The position numbers and the translations under genes are program-made. Positions 34,250-42,850 of a stretch of 64,000 nt of DNA are shown one piece after another. Position 1 is the first letter of the stretch. Each line of letters opens with the position of its first letter. The notes beneath the pieces are model-generated. The model had not been told where the DNA came from, did no database searches, and worked only from the letters and a program-made list of their open reading frames with translations. The stretch comes from Bacillus sp. FSL K6-3431. GTDB lineage: Bacteria; Bacillota; Bacilli; Bacillales; Bacillaceae_C. The stretch spans positions 4,030,001-4,094,000 of the forward strand of contig NZ_JBBOCT010000001.1 of the NCBI RefSeq assembly GCF_038002605.1, given 5' to 3'.

Positions 34250-35242
34250 ATGAAAAAGTGGTTAATTAGTATTATTGGACTGTTTTTATTAGTAGGCTGT
34301 GGCTCAGGCGCAGACGATATCAAAGGTAAGGGTGAAGATAATTCGCTAAAAAAAGTATCCCTCGTATTGGATTGGACCCCAAATACGAATCATACCGGAT
34401 TATATGTAGCGAAAGAGAGGGGATTTTTTAAAGATGAGGGTCTGGATGTAGATATTATTATGCCTGGTGAAGCTGGAGCAGATCAACTCGTTGCCTCAGG
34501 TAAATCTGAGTTTGGTATTGGTTATCAAGAAAGCATTACGGAAGCAAGGGTGCAGGATGTACCAATCGTGTCGATCGGCGCTGTGATTCAGCATAATACA
34601 TCAGGTTTTGCATCGCCTGTTGCTAAAAATATTCAATCACCAAAGGACTTCGAAGGGAAAGTATATGGTGGTTGGGGTGCACCTGTTGAGCAGGCCGTAC
34701 TATCATCGTTAATGTCTTCAGAAAATGCCGATATTAAAAAGCTTGAAACGATTAATATGGGTGATACGGATTTTTTCACAGCGGTAAAAAGAGACATTGA
34801 TTTCGCTTGGATATTTTATGCGTGGACTGGTGTAGAAGCTGAACTTCGTGGCGAGGAAATCAACATGATATATTTAACGGATTATACGGATAAACTGGAT
34901 TATTATACACCTGTCATTACGACGAATGAAAAAATGATTAAAGACGATCCAGAGACGGTAAAAGCATTTATGGCTGCAACTTCCAAAGGCTATGAATTTG
35001 CCATTGATAATCCTCAAGATGCAGCGGATATTTTAATAAAAGCTGTGCCAGATTTAGATCCTGAACTTGTGAAAAAAAGCCAAGAATGGCTTGCGCCAAA
35101 GTATAAGGATGACGCTCCGAGATGGGGAGAGCAAAAACAAGAAGTATGGAAAAACTATACAGACTGGATGCTCGAAAATAAATTACTTGAAAAAGAGATA
35201 GATGTGGAAAAAGCATTTACAAATGAATTTTTACCTAAATAG
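34250..35242 (+). CDS. thiY: Thiamine-precursor ABC substrate-binding lipoprotein (ThiY-like)
   Basis: A 330-residue binding protein of the NMT1/THI5 family with lipobox LLVGC (Cys at residue 17). The segment VLDWTPNTNHTGLYVAKERG followed by FFKDEGLDVDI is diagnostic of ThiY-type proteins, which bind formylaminopyrimidine or hydroxymethylpyrimidine salvaged from degraded thiamine. It is the first gene after the TPP riboswitch and is followed by permease and ATPase genes. AGGAGG lies 8 nt before the ATG. Confidence 0.92.
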   Translation: MKKWLISIIGLFLLVGCGSGADDIKGKGEDNSLKKVSLVLDWTPNTNHTGLYVAKERGFFKDEGLDVDIIMPGEAGADQLVASGKSEFGIGYQESITEARVQDVPIVSIGAVIQHNTSGFASPVAKNIQSPKDFEGKVYGGWGAPVEQAVLSSLMSSENADIKKLETINMGDTDFFTAVKRDIDFAWIFYAWTGVEAELRGEEINMIYLTDYTDKLDYYTPVITTNEKMIKDDPETVKAFMAATSKGYEFAIDNPQDAADILIKAVPDLDPELVKKSQEWLAPKYKDDAPRWGEQKQEVWKNYTDWMLENKLLEKEIDVEKAFTNEFLPK

Positions 35243-35254
35243 GAGGGCTTTAAT

Positions 35255-35545
35255 ATGGCAAACGCATTAATTAGCATCCAAATTATACCGAAACCAAAGA
35301 ATGGTGAAGATGTTTATCATTACGTGGATGAAGCGATCAAAATCATCGAGGATTCCGGAGTGAAATATCAAGTCAGTCCATTGGAAACAACAATGGAAGG
35401 TGAATTATATGAGTTAATGAATGTGATCGGGAAAATGAATGAGCGAATGACGGAAATGGGTAGTAGCAATGTTGTTTCGCAAGTTAAAATTTTATATCAG
35501 CCGACTGGGGTTGAAATGAGCCGACTAACGGAGAAATATCGCTGA
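35255..35545 (+). CDS. Thiamine-binding protein, YkoF/MTH1187 family
   Basis: A 96-residue protein with the MTH1187/YkoF ferredoxin-like fold: ALISIQIIPKPKNGEDVYHY, then VDEAIKIIEDSGVKYQVSPL and ETTMEGELYELM. Family members bind thiamine or its pyrimidine part in the cytoplasm. B. subtilis YkoF is likewise encoded with an ABC transporter for a thiamine precursor. Its last base overlaps the first base of the permease gene, showing coupled translation. It may hand over the imported pyrimidine (inference). Confidence 0.88.
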   Translation: MANALISIQIIPKPKNGEDVYHYVDEAIKIIEDSGVKYQVSPLETTMEGELYELMNVIGKMNERMTEMGSSNVVSQVKILYQPTGVEMSRLTEKYR

Positions 35546-36303
35546 TGCTGTCTATGTTAAAAAAAGGATGGAAGCCGGTAGCGGTTCTCATCCTTTTATT
35601 AATCATCTGGGAGCTAGCAGTAAAATTGGCGGAGATTCCAAAATGGTTGCTGCCAGCGCCAAGCGTTATCTGGCATGAGGCGATTAATGGGTTCGATCAA
35701 TTTCTACCCCATATACAGTCAACAATCGTGCTAGCATTAGTCGGGTTTATGATTGGTTGTTCGATCGGACTTTTTGTAGCGATTCTATTGCACTTGCTTC
35801 CCGGTGTACGAGAGGCCGTTTATCCGTTACTGATTTTATCGCAAAATGTACCTATTATTGTGCTCGCACCGCTGCTTGTTATTTGGTTTGGTTTTGGCCT
35901 TTTGCCGAAAATGATCGTCATCACGCTCGTATGTTTTTTCCCAGTGACGATTGCTGCCCTTGGTGGTTTTCGCAATCCACCTACTGAAATGAAGCATTAT
36001 ATGCTAATGGCTGGAGCATCAAAAACACAAATTTTTTCAAAATTGGAATGGCCTCATGCGTTGCCTGCTCTTTTTTCCGGTCTGAAAATATCTGCTACAT
36101 ATAGCATGATGGGTGCTGTAATCTCTGAATGGCTTGGTGCGAAAAAAGGGATAGGGGTATATATGACGCTTGCTTCCTCATCGTTCCGAACGGAGCGTGT
36201 ATTCGTAGCGATTATGATAATCATGATTTTGAGCATGCTTTTTTTCAGTATCATTACTGCTGCAGAAAGATGGCTTGTAAAGTGGAACGGAAAGGGAGAG
36301 TGA
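35545..36303 (+). CDS. thiX: Thiamine-precursor ABC permease (ThiX-like)
   Basis: A 252-residue permease of the SsuC/TauC class with about six transmembrane segments and the EAA loop MLMAGASKTQIFSKLEWPHA followed by LPALFSGLK. It sits between the YkoF-like gene and the ATPase gene in a TPP-riboswitch operon, so it carries the ThiY ligand. The ATG follows directly on the preceding stop. Confidence 0.91.
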   Translation: MLSMLKKGWKPVAVLILLLIIWELAVKLAEIPKWLLPAPSVIWHEAINGFDQFLPHIQSTIVLALVGFMIGCSIGLFVAILLHLLPGVREAVYPLLILSQNVPIIVLAPLLVIWFGFGLLPKMIVITLVCFFPVTIAALGGFRNPPTEMKHYMLMAGASKTQIFSKLEWPHALPALFSGLKISATYSMMGAVISEWLGAKKGIGVYMTLASSSFRTERVFVAIMIIMILSMLFFSIITAAERWLVKWNGKGE

Positions 36304-36310
36304 GGCTATT

Positions 36311-37048
36311 TTGGGCACATTAGAAATTAACAAGCTCTCGAACAGTTTTGATGGGCGTGAAATATTAAAAGACATCAATCTTAACATAGAGGAAGGGGGG
36401 TTTCTAACAATTCTTGGTCCATCCGGGAGTGGGAAAAGCACATTATTCCATTTGATTGGCGGTTTACTTGAACCTGATCATGGTTCTATTGTTTTGGATG
36501 ATGTAAACATTACCGGAAAACGGGGACTAATTAGTTATATGCCCCAACAACCTGCGCTATTTCCATGGCGAACAGTTTTACAAAATGTGCTGCTTGGTCA
36601 GGAATTGCAAGGGAAAATAGAAATGGATAAGGCTTTAAAAATGATTAAACGTGCTGGGTTGGAAGGCTATGAACAAGCATTTCCAGACGCGTTATCTGGT
36701 GGAATGAAGCAGCGAGTTGCGTTTATTCGTGCTTTATTAAGTCCACAGTCCCTCATTTGTTTGGACGAACCATTCTCTGCTTTAGATGATTTTACACGAC
36801 TGGAAATGCATCAATGGTTGATGTCTATTTGGGCAGAGTATAAAAAAACTATTTTATTTGTTACCCATAATATTGATGAAGCGCTATTTCTTTCGGATCG
36901 TATTATAGTCCTGTCTTCTAATCCAGCTCAAATTGTAAATGAATTCGTGATTCCATTCGAGAGACCGCGAAAAGATGAATTAATATTATCTGATGAATTT
37001 CTTGAATGGAAACGAAAGCTAAGCAATAGTATTTTTCAAAGGCGGTAA
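36311..37048 (+). CDS. thiZ: Thiamine-precursor ABC ATPase (ThiZ-like)
   Basis: A 245-residue ATPase. Walker A GPSGSGKST, Q-loop in SYMPQQPALFPWRTV, signature LSGGMKQRVAFIRALL, Walker B LICLDEPFSALDD, switch His in VTHNIDEA. It has the class features of nitrate/taurine/pyrimidine importers. The start is TTG at 36311, 5-6 nt after GTGAGG, 8 bases past the permease stop. The TatD-type gene follows after 4 bases. Confidence 0.92.
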   Translation: MGTLEINKLSNSFDGREILKDINLNIEEGGFLTILGPSGSGKSTLFHLIGGLLEPDHGSIVLDDVNITGKRGLISYMPQQPALFPWRTVLQNVLLGQELQGKIEMDKALKMIKRAGLEGYEQAFPDALSGGMKQRVAFIRALLSPQSLICLDEPFSALDDFTRLEMHQWLMSIWAEYKKTILFVTHNIDEALFLSDRIIVLSSNPAQIVNEFVIPFERPRKDELILSDEFLEWKRKLSNSIFQRR

Positions 37049-37052
37049 TATC

Positions 37053-37814
37053 ATGGATAAAATAATTGATGCTCATATTCATCTGGATCATTATGATGAC
37101 GATGAAATAGATCGGATTATAGCAACATTGGAACAAGTTCATTGTGATAAGATAATTACTGTTTCCTTTGATTTAGCGTCATGTAAGAAAAATCTGCTAT
37201 TAGCGGAAAAGTATTCAAAGGTAGTGCCTGCTTTTGGGTTTCACCCGGAACAGGCTATACCTACTGACGTTCAATTTGCAGAATTGCTTGCCTGGATGGA
37301 AAAGCACCAAAATAAGATGTGCGCCATTGGGGAAATCGGCTTACCTTATTATTCGCGACCTGTTAGTATTGATCCATATGTGGAGTTGCTAGATACATTC
37401 TTGAAATTGGCGAAAAAATGGGACAAACCAGTTGTCCTTCATGCTGTATACGATGATGCGCCAATCGTGTGTGATTTGCTGGAAAAAAATAATATAGAAA
37501 ACGCACATTTCCATTGGTTTAAAGGTGATGAGGTGACCGTTTCACGAATGATTAACAATGGCTACCATATTTCTGTCACTCCAGATGTTTTATATGAAAC
37601 AGAAATTCAACAACTCGTACAAAAATATCCGCTTGGACAAATGATGGCTGAAACAGATGGACCATGGCAATTCGAAGACGTCTTTTCAAAGGAAATGACT
37701 CACCCGAAGATGATTCACCAATCGATTGCTAAGATAGCTACGATAAAAAAAGAATCATTGACGGATGTTTATCAGGTATTGTACGAGAATACAATAAAAT
37801 TTTATAATATATAG
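37053..37814 (+). CDS. TatD-family metal-dependent hydrolase in the thiamine operon
   Basis: A 253-residue amidohydrolase-fold protein. Metal-ligand motifs are DAHIHLDHY (residues 5-13), FGFHPEQA, GEIGLPYY, VLHAVYDD, HFHWFKG and AETDGPW. TatD proteins are usually DNases or uncharacterised hydrolases. This one starts 4 bases after the ThiZ-like stop and is the last gene under the TPP riboswitch, so it may act on the imported thiamine breakdown product, for example as a deformylase or amidase (inference). A nuclease role with chance linkage is the alternative. Confidence 0.85.
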   Translation: MDKIIDAHIHLDHYDDDEIDRIIATLEQVHCDKIITVSFDLASCKKNLLLAEKYSKVVPAFGFHPEQAIPTDVQFAELLAWMEKHQNKMCAIGEIGLPYYSRPVSIDPYVELLDTFLKLAKKWDKPVVLHAVYDDAPIVCDLLEKNNIENAHFHWFKGDEVTVSRMINNGYHISVTPDVLYETEIQQLVQKYPLGQMMAETDGPWQFEDVFSKEMTHPKMIHQSIAKIATIKKESLTDVYQVLYENTIKFYNI

Positions 37815-37873
37815 CGAATGTTTCAACTCTACTTGATAGGGAAAAAGGATAGAAAAGAGTTGGAGGTCATTTG

Positions 37874-38086
37874 ATGAGCCACGAACCAACACAAAATAAG
37901 ATTAAGCGTGAGGAAACTTTAGCAGAGCGTAATGATAAAGACAAAGCATTTAAGACAGATAAAGAAAAACAAGCACAACGAGATCAGCTGCTCATGCCTA
38001 TTGACGACATCTCAGATGAACTCATCGAAGAACGGGAGAAAAATGAGAAAGACAAACGTGGATCCGCAGGACTAAAGGATAACTAA
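37874..38086 (+). CDS. Small highly charged hypothetical protein
   Basis: A 70-residue protein, mostly Lys, Glu, Asp, Arg and Gln (KIKREETLAERNDKDKAFK), predicted to be helical or disordered. The start is ATG at 37874, 7 nt after TGGAGG; the TTG one codon earlier is less likely. It is followed directly by a terminator. The family is not recognised. Such short charged proteins are common in Bacillaceae and some are stress- or spore-related. Confidence 0.7.
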   Translation: MSHEPTQNKIKREETLAERNDKDKAFKTDKEKQAQRDQLLMPIDDISDELIEEREKNEKDKRGSAGLKDN

Positions 38087-38094
38087 CAGAGTGA

Positions 38095-38128
38095 CCGACA
38101 TTACTTACTTAGGGATGTCGGCTTTTTA
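38095..38128 (+). terminator. Terminator after small charged protein gene
   Basis: CCGACAT and ATGTCGG pair around a 14-nt loop, followed by CTTTTT. Confidence 0.88.
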
Positions 38129-38130
38129 AT

Positions 38131-38295
38131 GTGAGCGGCTCATAAAAACAGCGAGTGGCCAGTAAACCATGGTGAGCGGCTCATAAAAACAGCGAGTGGC
38201 CAGTAAACCATGGTGAGCGGCTCATAAAAACAGCGAGTGGCCAGTAAACCATAGTGAGCGGCTCATAAATACCGTGAGTGACCAATAAACCACTA
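38131..38295. repeat. Four tandem copies of a 41-bp unit
   Basis: Each unit joins GTGAGCGGCTCATAAAAACA and GCGAGTGGCCAGTAAACCAT plus one base. The first three copies are nearly identical; the fourth is diverged (CATAAATACCGTGAGTGACC). Each unit is itself two related half-units of about 20 bp, of the GAGyGGCyyATAAA type seen at 18955. It starts directly after a terminator. Confidence 0.93.
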
Positions 38296-38385
38296 CAGGC
38301 TGCCAATCAAGTTGATAATTGTAGCGATTTGATGATTTTATTGCGATTATCCTCTTATGCTCGAATTGCCACATGCAAAATATCA

Positions 38386-38422
38386 AAAAAACGGTAACAT
38401 ACTAGAGGAGATTACCGTTTTA
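38386..38422 (-). terminator. Terminator of the EamA gene
   Basis: AAAAACGGTAA and TTACCGTTTT pair around 14 nt, with A-run and T-run flanks. It lies just past the stop of the minus-strand EamA gene. Confidence 0.85.
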
Positions 38423-38427
38423 CTCAA

Positions 38428-39393
38428 TTATGAAGCGGATTGTAATTGTCTTCGCAATGCGTGTAATCTTTCTTTTTCCATTTTCTTCCGCTGGAATACA
38501 TTGTTTAGCAAGAGGGCTGTGACTACGAGGAGCATGCCGATAAGATCATAAACAGTTAACGCGTATCCTTGAATAAAAGTGACTATAACTGTAGTAATTG
38601 GAACAAAGTTAATAAAAAGTAGTCCATTTACAGGTTTAATGATCCCTACGCCGATATTCCAGCCAAGTAGTGCGATTACGCCAGGGAAAATGATCATAAA
38701 TGCAAGATCCCATTTTACCGAGTAAACGGCAGATATAGTTGGAACTTCTACCCACCCAATTACCGTAGCAATAAGTACAATAATCGTTGAAGTGATTGTT
38801 CCATATAAACATGTAAGTGTTGAATAACGAAGCGCGGACCAATTAGTGAATTTCCCGCCACCCATTGTATAAACAACCCAACCAATTACTGCAGCGAGAA
38901 GAGCAAGAATTGGAACAAGTTGATTGCGCATAGTCAATAAGCTCGACATATCGCCTTTTGTGATGACAAGTATTACGCCGATAAAAGCGATTAATATACA
39001 GCTAACAGTGTAAAAGTTAGGGCGTTTTCCTTGAAGCGCCCACAGAATTAGGACGGAGATCATTGGCATGAGTGATTCCATTATGGAAGCTAATAGCACT
39101 CCCGATTCTCCAATTGCATCTTGGCCCCAAAAGATGAATAAATTATAGACTGTAAATGCCATTGTGCCAAAGAACCAGAGAAAAAATCCTTTACCATCTG
39201 TTTTAAAAGCCTGTTTTCCTTCTTTTATCCACAACATGATTATTAATATAATAGCAACCGGAATATATCGTAAAATAGTAAAATACAAAGGTTCGATATA
39301 TTGAAATGAATGATGGGCGACAGGAAACATCGCACCCCATGATACACTAGCAATTAAACATAAAAAAGCACCATATATAAAGCTCTTCCTCAA
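38428..39393 (-). CDS. EamA/DMT family transporter
   Basis: A 321-residue protein with ten hydrophobic segments in two EamA repeats (roughly residues 5-135 and 150-300). Typical blocks are CLIASVSWGAMFPVAHHSF and ALLASIMESLMPMISVLILW. DMT exporters move amino acids, metabolites or drugs. The start is TTG at 39393 with GGAGGGG 4-5 nt upstream; an upstream ATG at 39426 would add 11 residues and has no ribosome site. It is divergent from a LysR gene that probably regulates it. Confidence 0.9.
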   Translation of the reverse strand: MRKSFIYGAFLCLIASVSWGAMFPVAHHSFQYIEPLYFTILRYIPVAIILIIMLWIKEGKQAFKTDGKGFFLWFFGTMAFTVYNLFIFWGQDAIGESGVLLASIMESLMPMISVLILWALQGKRPNFYTVSCILIAFIGVILVITKGDMSSLLTMRNQLVPILALLAAVIGWVVYTMGGGKFTNWSALRYSTLTCLYGTITSTIIVLIATVIGWVEVPTISAVYSVKWDLAFMIIFPGVIALLGWNIGVGIIKPVNGLLFINFVPITTVIVTFIQGYALTVYDLIGMLLVVTALLLNNVFQRKKMEKERLHALRRQLQSAS

Positions 39394-39480
39394 TGTGTCC
39401 CCTCCTTCGCGTGTTAATTCGACCATAATCTACATACTATTTAACATTAGACTGACTATCATGTAAAATGATTAATAATG

Positions 39481-39513
39481 ATGATGGATATCATTATTAA
39501 TGATATCCATCAT
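39481..39513. promoter_or_regulatory. 33-bp perfect palindrome between eamA and lysR genes
   Basis: Arms ATGATGGATATCATTA (39481-39496) and TAATGATATCCATCAT (39498-39513) are perfectly complementary around one T. It lies 87 bases from the eamA start and 135 from the lysR start. It is a good candidate operator for the adjacent LysR-type regulator; a stable DNA cruciform or RNA hairpin is the alternative. Confidence 0.7.
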
Positions 39514-39648
39514 TGCACAAAAAAGATGGATCGAAGGTTTAGTCCCTATTTGGGATGATTAGCACTCAAATCAGTAGCATTATTATTGCTTGATTTCAAA
39601 TGAATTAGCTATCAATTACGTTTTAACTAGTTTGGGAGGGGATTTTCC

Positions 39649-40536
39649 ATGGAATTAAAAGATTTATATATTTTTATGAAAGTTGCTGAAAGTGGTAATA
39701 TCAGCAAAGCAGCAAAAGAATTAAATTATGTGCAATCAAATGTGTCAGCAAGAATTCAGAGGCTAGAAGAAAAGTTGAATACACCGGTTTTTCATCGTCA
39801 TAATCGGGGAATTACATTAACGCCTGAAGGAAAACAATTAATTACCTATGCGGAAAAAATCTTATCTTTGGTTTCCGATATGGAGAAAGCTTTTCAAAAT
39901 TCGGACATGCCCACTGGGAAACTTGAGATCGGTTCAGTAGAGACGGTTATTCAATTACCATTAATATTGTCAAATTACAATAAAAAATATCAACACATCG
40001 ATTTATCATTATCGACGGGAGTAACAGAACAATTAATTGATGAAGTGCTAAATTATCGATTAGATGGTGCATTTGTTACGGGCCGTAGTAATAGGGTTCA
40101 TCCAGATCTAGTTCAGTATGATGTGTTTGAAGAAGAGCTTGTACTGATTTCCGATATAAATCCTGTAACGATTGAACAGTTAAAGGAGAAGCCATTTCTT
40201 GTATTTAACTCGGGATGTGGTTACAGGGCAAAATTAGAAGAATGGCTAAGAGATGAACAGGTTGCCACTTCGAAATTCATGGAATTGGGAACTTTGGAAA
40301 CAATATTGGGAAGTGTATATTCAGGTTTAGGAGTTACTTTTGTTCCGCGCTCTTCCGTAAAGTATCATGAAGAGCGGGGATTAATTCAATGCCACAAGAT
40401 CCCTGCGGAGTATAGTAAAATAAAGACTGTTTTTATTCGAAATAAAGAAGCATTTCTTACCTCTTCCTTGGAAAAATTTATTGAGACTATTGGAGAATGT
40501 AGACAGCAGGAAGCACATGGTTTTCCATTTATGTAG
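39649..40536 (+). CDS. LysR-type transcriptional regulator
   Basis: A 295-residue LysR protein. The winged helix-turn-helix lies at residues 1-60 (MKVAESGNISKAAKELNYVQ, SNVSARIQRLEEKLNTPVFH). The effector-binding domain follows, starting near GKLEIGSVETVIQLPLIL. Divergent orientation to the EamA exporter suggests it controls that gene. The start is ATG at 39649 with TGGGAGGGG upstream. The effector is unknown. Confidence 0.93.
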   Translation: MELKDLYIFMKVAESGNISKAAKELNYVQSNVSARIQRLEEKLNTPVFHRHNRGITLTPEGKQLITYAEKILSLVSDMEKAFQNSDMPTGKLEIGSVETVIQLPLILSNYNKKYQHIDLSLSTGVTEQLIDEVLNYRLDGAFVTGRSNRVHPDLVQYDVFEEELVLISDINPVTIEQLKEKPFLVFNSGCGYRAKLEEWLRDEQVATSKFMELGTLETILGSVYSGLGVTFVPRSSVKYHEERGLIQCHKIPAEYSKIKTVFIRNKEAFLTSSLEKFIETIGECRQQEAHGFPFM

Positions 40537-40641
40537 GATCGTACAGGCACAGGTCATGCGCTATAAGACTGTGGTGCTCCTCCTTTCCATGGATATAAAT
40601 CTGAAGTTACTACGTAAAGTTAGAAAGGAGAGATGTAAAGA

Positions 40642-41508
40642 ATGGTAAGGAAGGTTTCGAAAAAAGTGCATATTTTCGATTATGTACAAGTAATGTTTGG
40701 TGCGGGTCTTGTAGGATTAGCATATAATATATTTTTATTGCCTGCACGACTTGCTGCCGGAGGTGTTTCCGGAGTCAGTACGATTTTATACGAACTATAC
40801 CAATGGAATCCAGCTATGGTGCAAATTAGTTTGAATTTGCCATTATTCCTCGTTGGTTTGCTGTTTCTTGGCAAAGAATTTAGTGCAAAGACATTGGTTG
40901 GTACAACGTTTGTTCCATTGGTTATCTGGCTGACACAAGGAATTGACTTACACCTTACTGAACCAATGCTCGGTGCTATTTACGGTGGTATCGTGTTAGG
41001 GATTGGACTTGGGATCGTATACCGCGGCGGTGGATCTACCGGTGGAACTGCGATGATAGCACAACTTTTGAAAAAGTATACAGGTTTTTCTAGTGGATTC
41101 GCGCAATTACTTGTTGATGGATTAGTTGTAGTAGCATCAGCACTTGTATTCAACTTGGAGCTCGCATTATTTGCTATGATCTCTATTTATGTAACAAGTA
41201 AAGTAATTGATTTCGTTCAATTAAATACATCACCAACAAAACTGGCGATGATTATTACGGAAAAGGAAGAAGCGATCCAACGTATTATTCGGGATGAAAT
41301 TGATCGAGGATTAACGAAAGTAAAATCACTTGGAGGATACTCAAATAAAGAACGATCTATTATATTTTGTGTTGTCGAGCAGTCAGAAGCTGTTTATTTG
41401 AAAAAGATTCTCCAAGAAGAAGAACCTACTTCCTTTGTTATTTTTCTCAATGCATCTGAAATATTAGGCAGAGGATTTTCAAAAGAGAAAATATATGGAG
41501 GAGGCTAA
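40642..41508 (+). CDS. YitT family membrane protein
   Basis: A 288-residue protein. Five or six transmembrane segments form the YitT_membrane domain (FGAGLVGLAYNIFLLPARLA, then GGVSGVSTILYELY), with a glycine-rich GIVYRGGGSTGGTAMIAQLL. A C-terminal DUF2179 domain at about residues 215-280 is also present. Function is unknown for the family. AAAGGAGAG lies before the ATG. It is followed after 3 bases by a GNAT gene. Confidence 0.92.
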   Translation: MVRKVSKKVHIFDYVQVMFGAGLVGLAYNIFLLPARLAAGGVSGVSTILYELYQWNPAMVQISLNLPLFLVGLLFLGKEFSAKTLVGTTFVPLVIWLTQGIDLHLTEPMLGAIYGGIVLGIGLGIVYRGGGSTGGTAMIAQLLKKYTGFSSGFAQLLVDGLVVVASALVFNLELALFAMISIYVTSKVIDFVQLNTSPTKLAMIITEKEEAIQRIIRDEIDRGLTKVKSLGGYSNKERSIIFCVVEQSEAVYLKKILQEEEPTSFVIFLNASEILGRGFSKEKIYGGG

Positions 41509-41511
41509 GTA

Positions 41512-41958
41512 ATGTTATCGGTTCAACCTATAAAAGTTGAAGATACGTATGCCATACGCCATAAGGTACTTCGACCGAATCAAACAATTGTTGACTGTCA
41601 ATATGATGGAGATGAAGCAGAAAATACTTTTCATCTTGGTGTCTTCCATAAAAAGCAGAAATTGATTTGCATAGGGTCTTTTTTTCAAGAATCCCACCTA
41701 GAGCTACAACACCCAGTGCAATATCGTTTAAGAGGAATGGCGACGCTTGGAGAATTTAGAAATCAACAAGCTGGTAGTTTACTCATTTCTGAAGCGGAAA
41801 ACATTCTCCGTTATAGAGGAGTAAATATATGGTGGTGTAATGCTAGAATAACGGCGAGTGATTATTATATTAAACAAGGTTTATCGCAGCTCGGTGATGT
41901 ATTTGAGATTCATCCAATCGGACTTCATAAAGTAATGTATAAAATAATCTGTAAATAA
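41512..41958 (+). CDS. GNAT family N-acetyltransferase
   Basis: A 148-residue acetyltransferase fold. The acetyl-CoA region reads RLRGMATLGEFRNQQAGSLL followed by ISEAENI, where the usual Q/RxxGxG/A is represented by QQAGS. A C-terminal ASDYYIKQGL follows (motif with Tyr before the last strand). Start ATG with GGAGG overlapping the end of the YitT gene, 3 bases between genes. The substrate is unknown. Confidence 0.85.
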   Translation: MLSVQPIKVEDTYAIRHKVLRPNQTIVDCQYDGDEAENTFHLGVFHKKQKLICIGSFFQESHLELQHPVQYRLRGMATLGEFRNQQAGSLLISEAENILRYRGVNIWWCNARITASDYYIKQGLSQLGDVFEIHPIGLHKVMYKIICK

Positions 41959-42019
41959 TACCTTGACATTTTACTCCTGAAAAGTTAAGATGATAAATAA
42001 TTCTAACTTAATGAATATT

Positions 42020-42276
42020 TCTGGCAGTGATGAAGAAGAGTAGCTATTTTGTCGCACTTTAGAGAGCCGATGGTTGGTGTGAATCGGTGTGCAGAGATGG
42101 TGAATGGGCTTCTGAGCCTCCAAACTGAACCTTGTGAAAGCGAGCAGTAGGATTTGGCGTATATGTCTTGACGTTACTAAAGACGGGCATTTAGTGCCGA
42201 CAAAGAGAGCTGAATTTCAGCTAATAAAGGTGGTACCACGGGTTCCTCGTCCTTTGGATGAGGGCCCTTTTTGTGT
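42020..42276 (+). ncRNA. T-box leader 1, tryptophan specifier
   Basis: First of two T-boxes before the trp genes. Stem I carries AGAGAGCCGATGGTTGGTGT and the specifier loop GTGAA-TGG-GCTTCTGAG, so codon UGG (42105-42107) for Trp. The T-box sequence AAAGGTGGTACCACGG is at 42226-42241, and the terminator GGGTTCCTCGTCC/GGATGAGGGCCC with TTTTT ends at about 42273. Uncharged tRNA-Trp would stabilise the antiterminator and permit transcription. Confidence 0.95.
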
Positions 42277-42280
42277 TTAG

Positions 42281-42338
42281 GCCTACAGGATGTAGGTCAC
42301 ACAGGCGTTGCCACACGACGTGGCGCTCTTAGCCTGTG
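42281..42338. repeat. Multi-hairpin repeat element
   Basis: CCTACA-GGA-TGTAGG, then a basal stem CACAGGC (42300-42306) with GCCTGTG (42332-42338) enclosing GCCAC-ACGAC-GTGGC. A similar arrangement occurs at 62124 and partly at 47902. It sits between two tandem T-boxes, inside the transcribed leader. Confidence 0.6.
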
Positions 42339-42439
42339 ATCCTATTTACCCAGTGATCCTTATCCAGTATCTTTTGCTTCATGATTATTAATAGGAATTC
42401 ACGTACTTTAATTAATAAATGAGCGCTATAGGCTTTTAT

Positions 42440-42717
42440 ATCTAAATCGTTGAATAAGAATAGTACGCTTTGTTTATCGCTCCAAGAGAGCCGGTGATGG
42501 TGGGAATCCGGTGCGAATAGCTTAGGGGAATGGACTTATGAGAGATATCCTGAATGTCAGTAGGGATATCCGGCTTCCACCGTTAACAGGATAGGGTATC
42601 GAGTAATTATTCTGTACCCGATGAGATGAAGAATTCTTTTCTTCAATAGAGGTGGCACCGCGAACTAAACGCCCTCTGTAAACGCATATTAATTGTGTTT
42701 ATGGAGGGCTTTTTCTA
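42440..42717 (+). ncRNA. T-box leader 2, tryptophan specifier
   Basis: Second T-box. AGAGAGCCGGTGATGGTGGG and specifier loop GGGGAA-TGG-ACTTATGAG put UGG at 42531-42533. T-box sequence AGAGGTGGCACCGCG is at 42648-42662, and terminator GCCCTC/GGAGGGC with TTTTTC ends at about 42716. Two Trp T-boxes in series make the operon depend on two independent readouts of uncharged tRNA-Trp. A repeat fragment (TCTAGCTTTCAGGC) fills part of the 130 bases to trpD. Confidence 0.95.
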
Positions 42718-42850
42718 TTGTCTAGCTTTCAGGCACCAGCGGCCCGAGGTTATAAGCTGAATCGCTGTGATGGCAGAAAAGCTGCATTGCGATTACTTTA
42801 TTTATCTAACTAGCACATTTCTAATTTTATATAAAAAAGGAGAGATAGTA

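Noticed and set aside
42767..42850. Longer trpD start at 42767
   Set aside because: No ribosome site there; AAAGGAGAG lies before ATG 42851, and homologues start at that Met.
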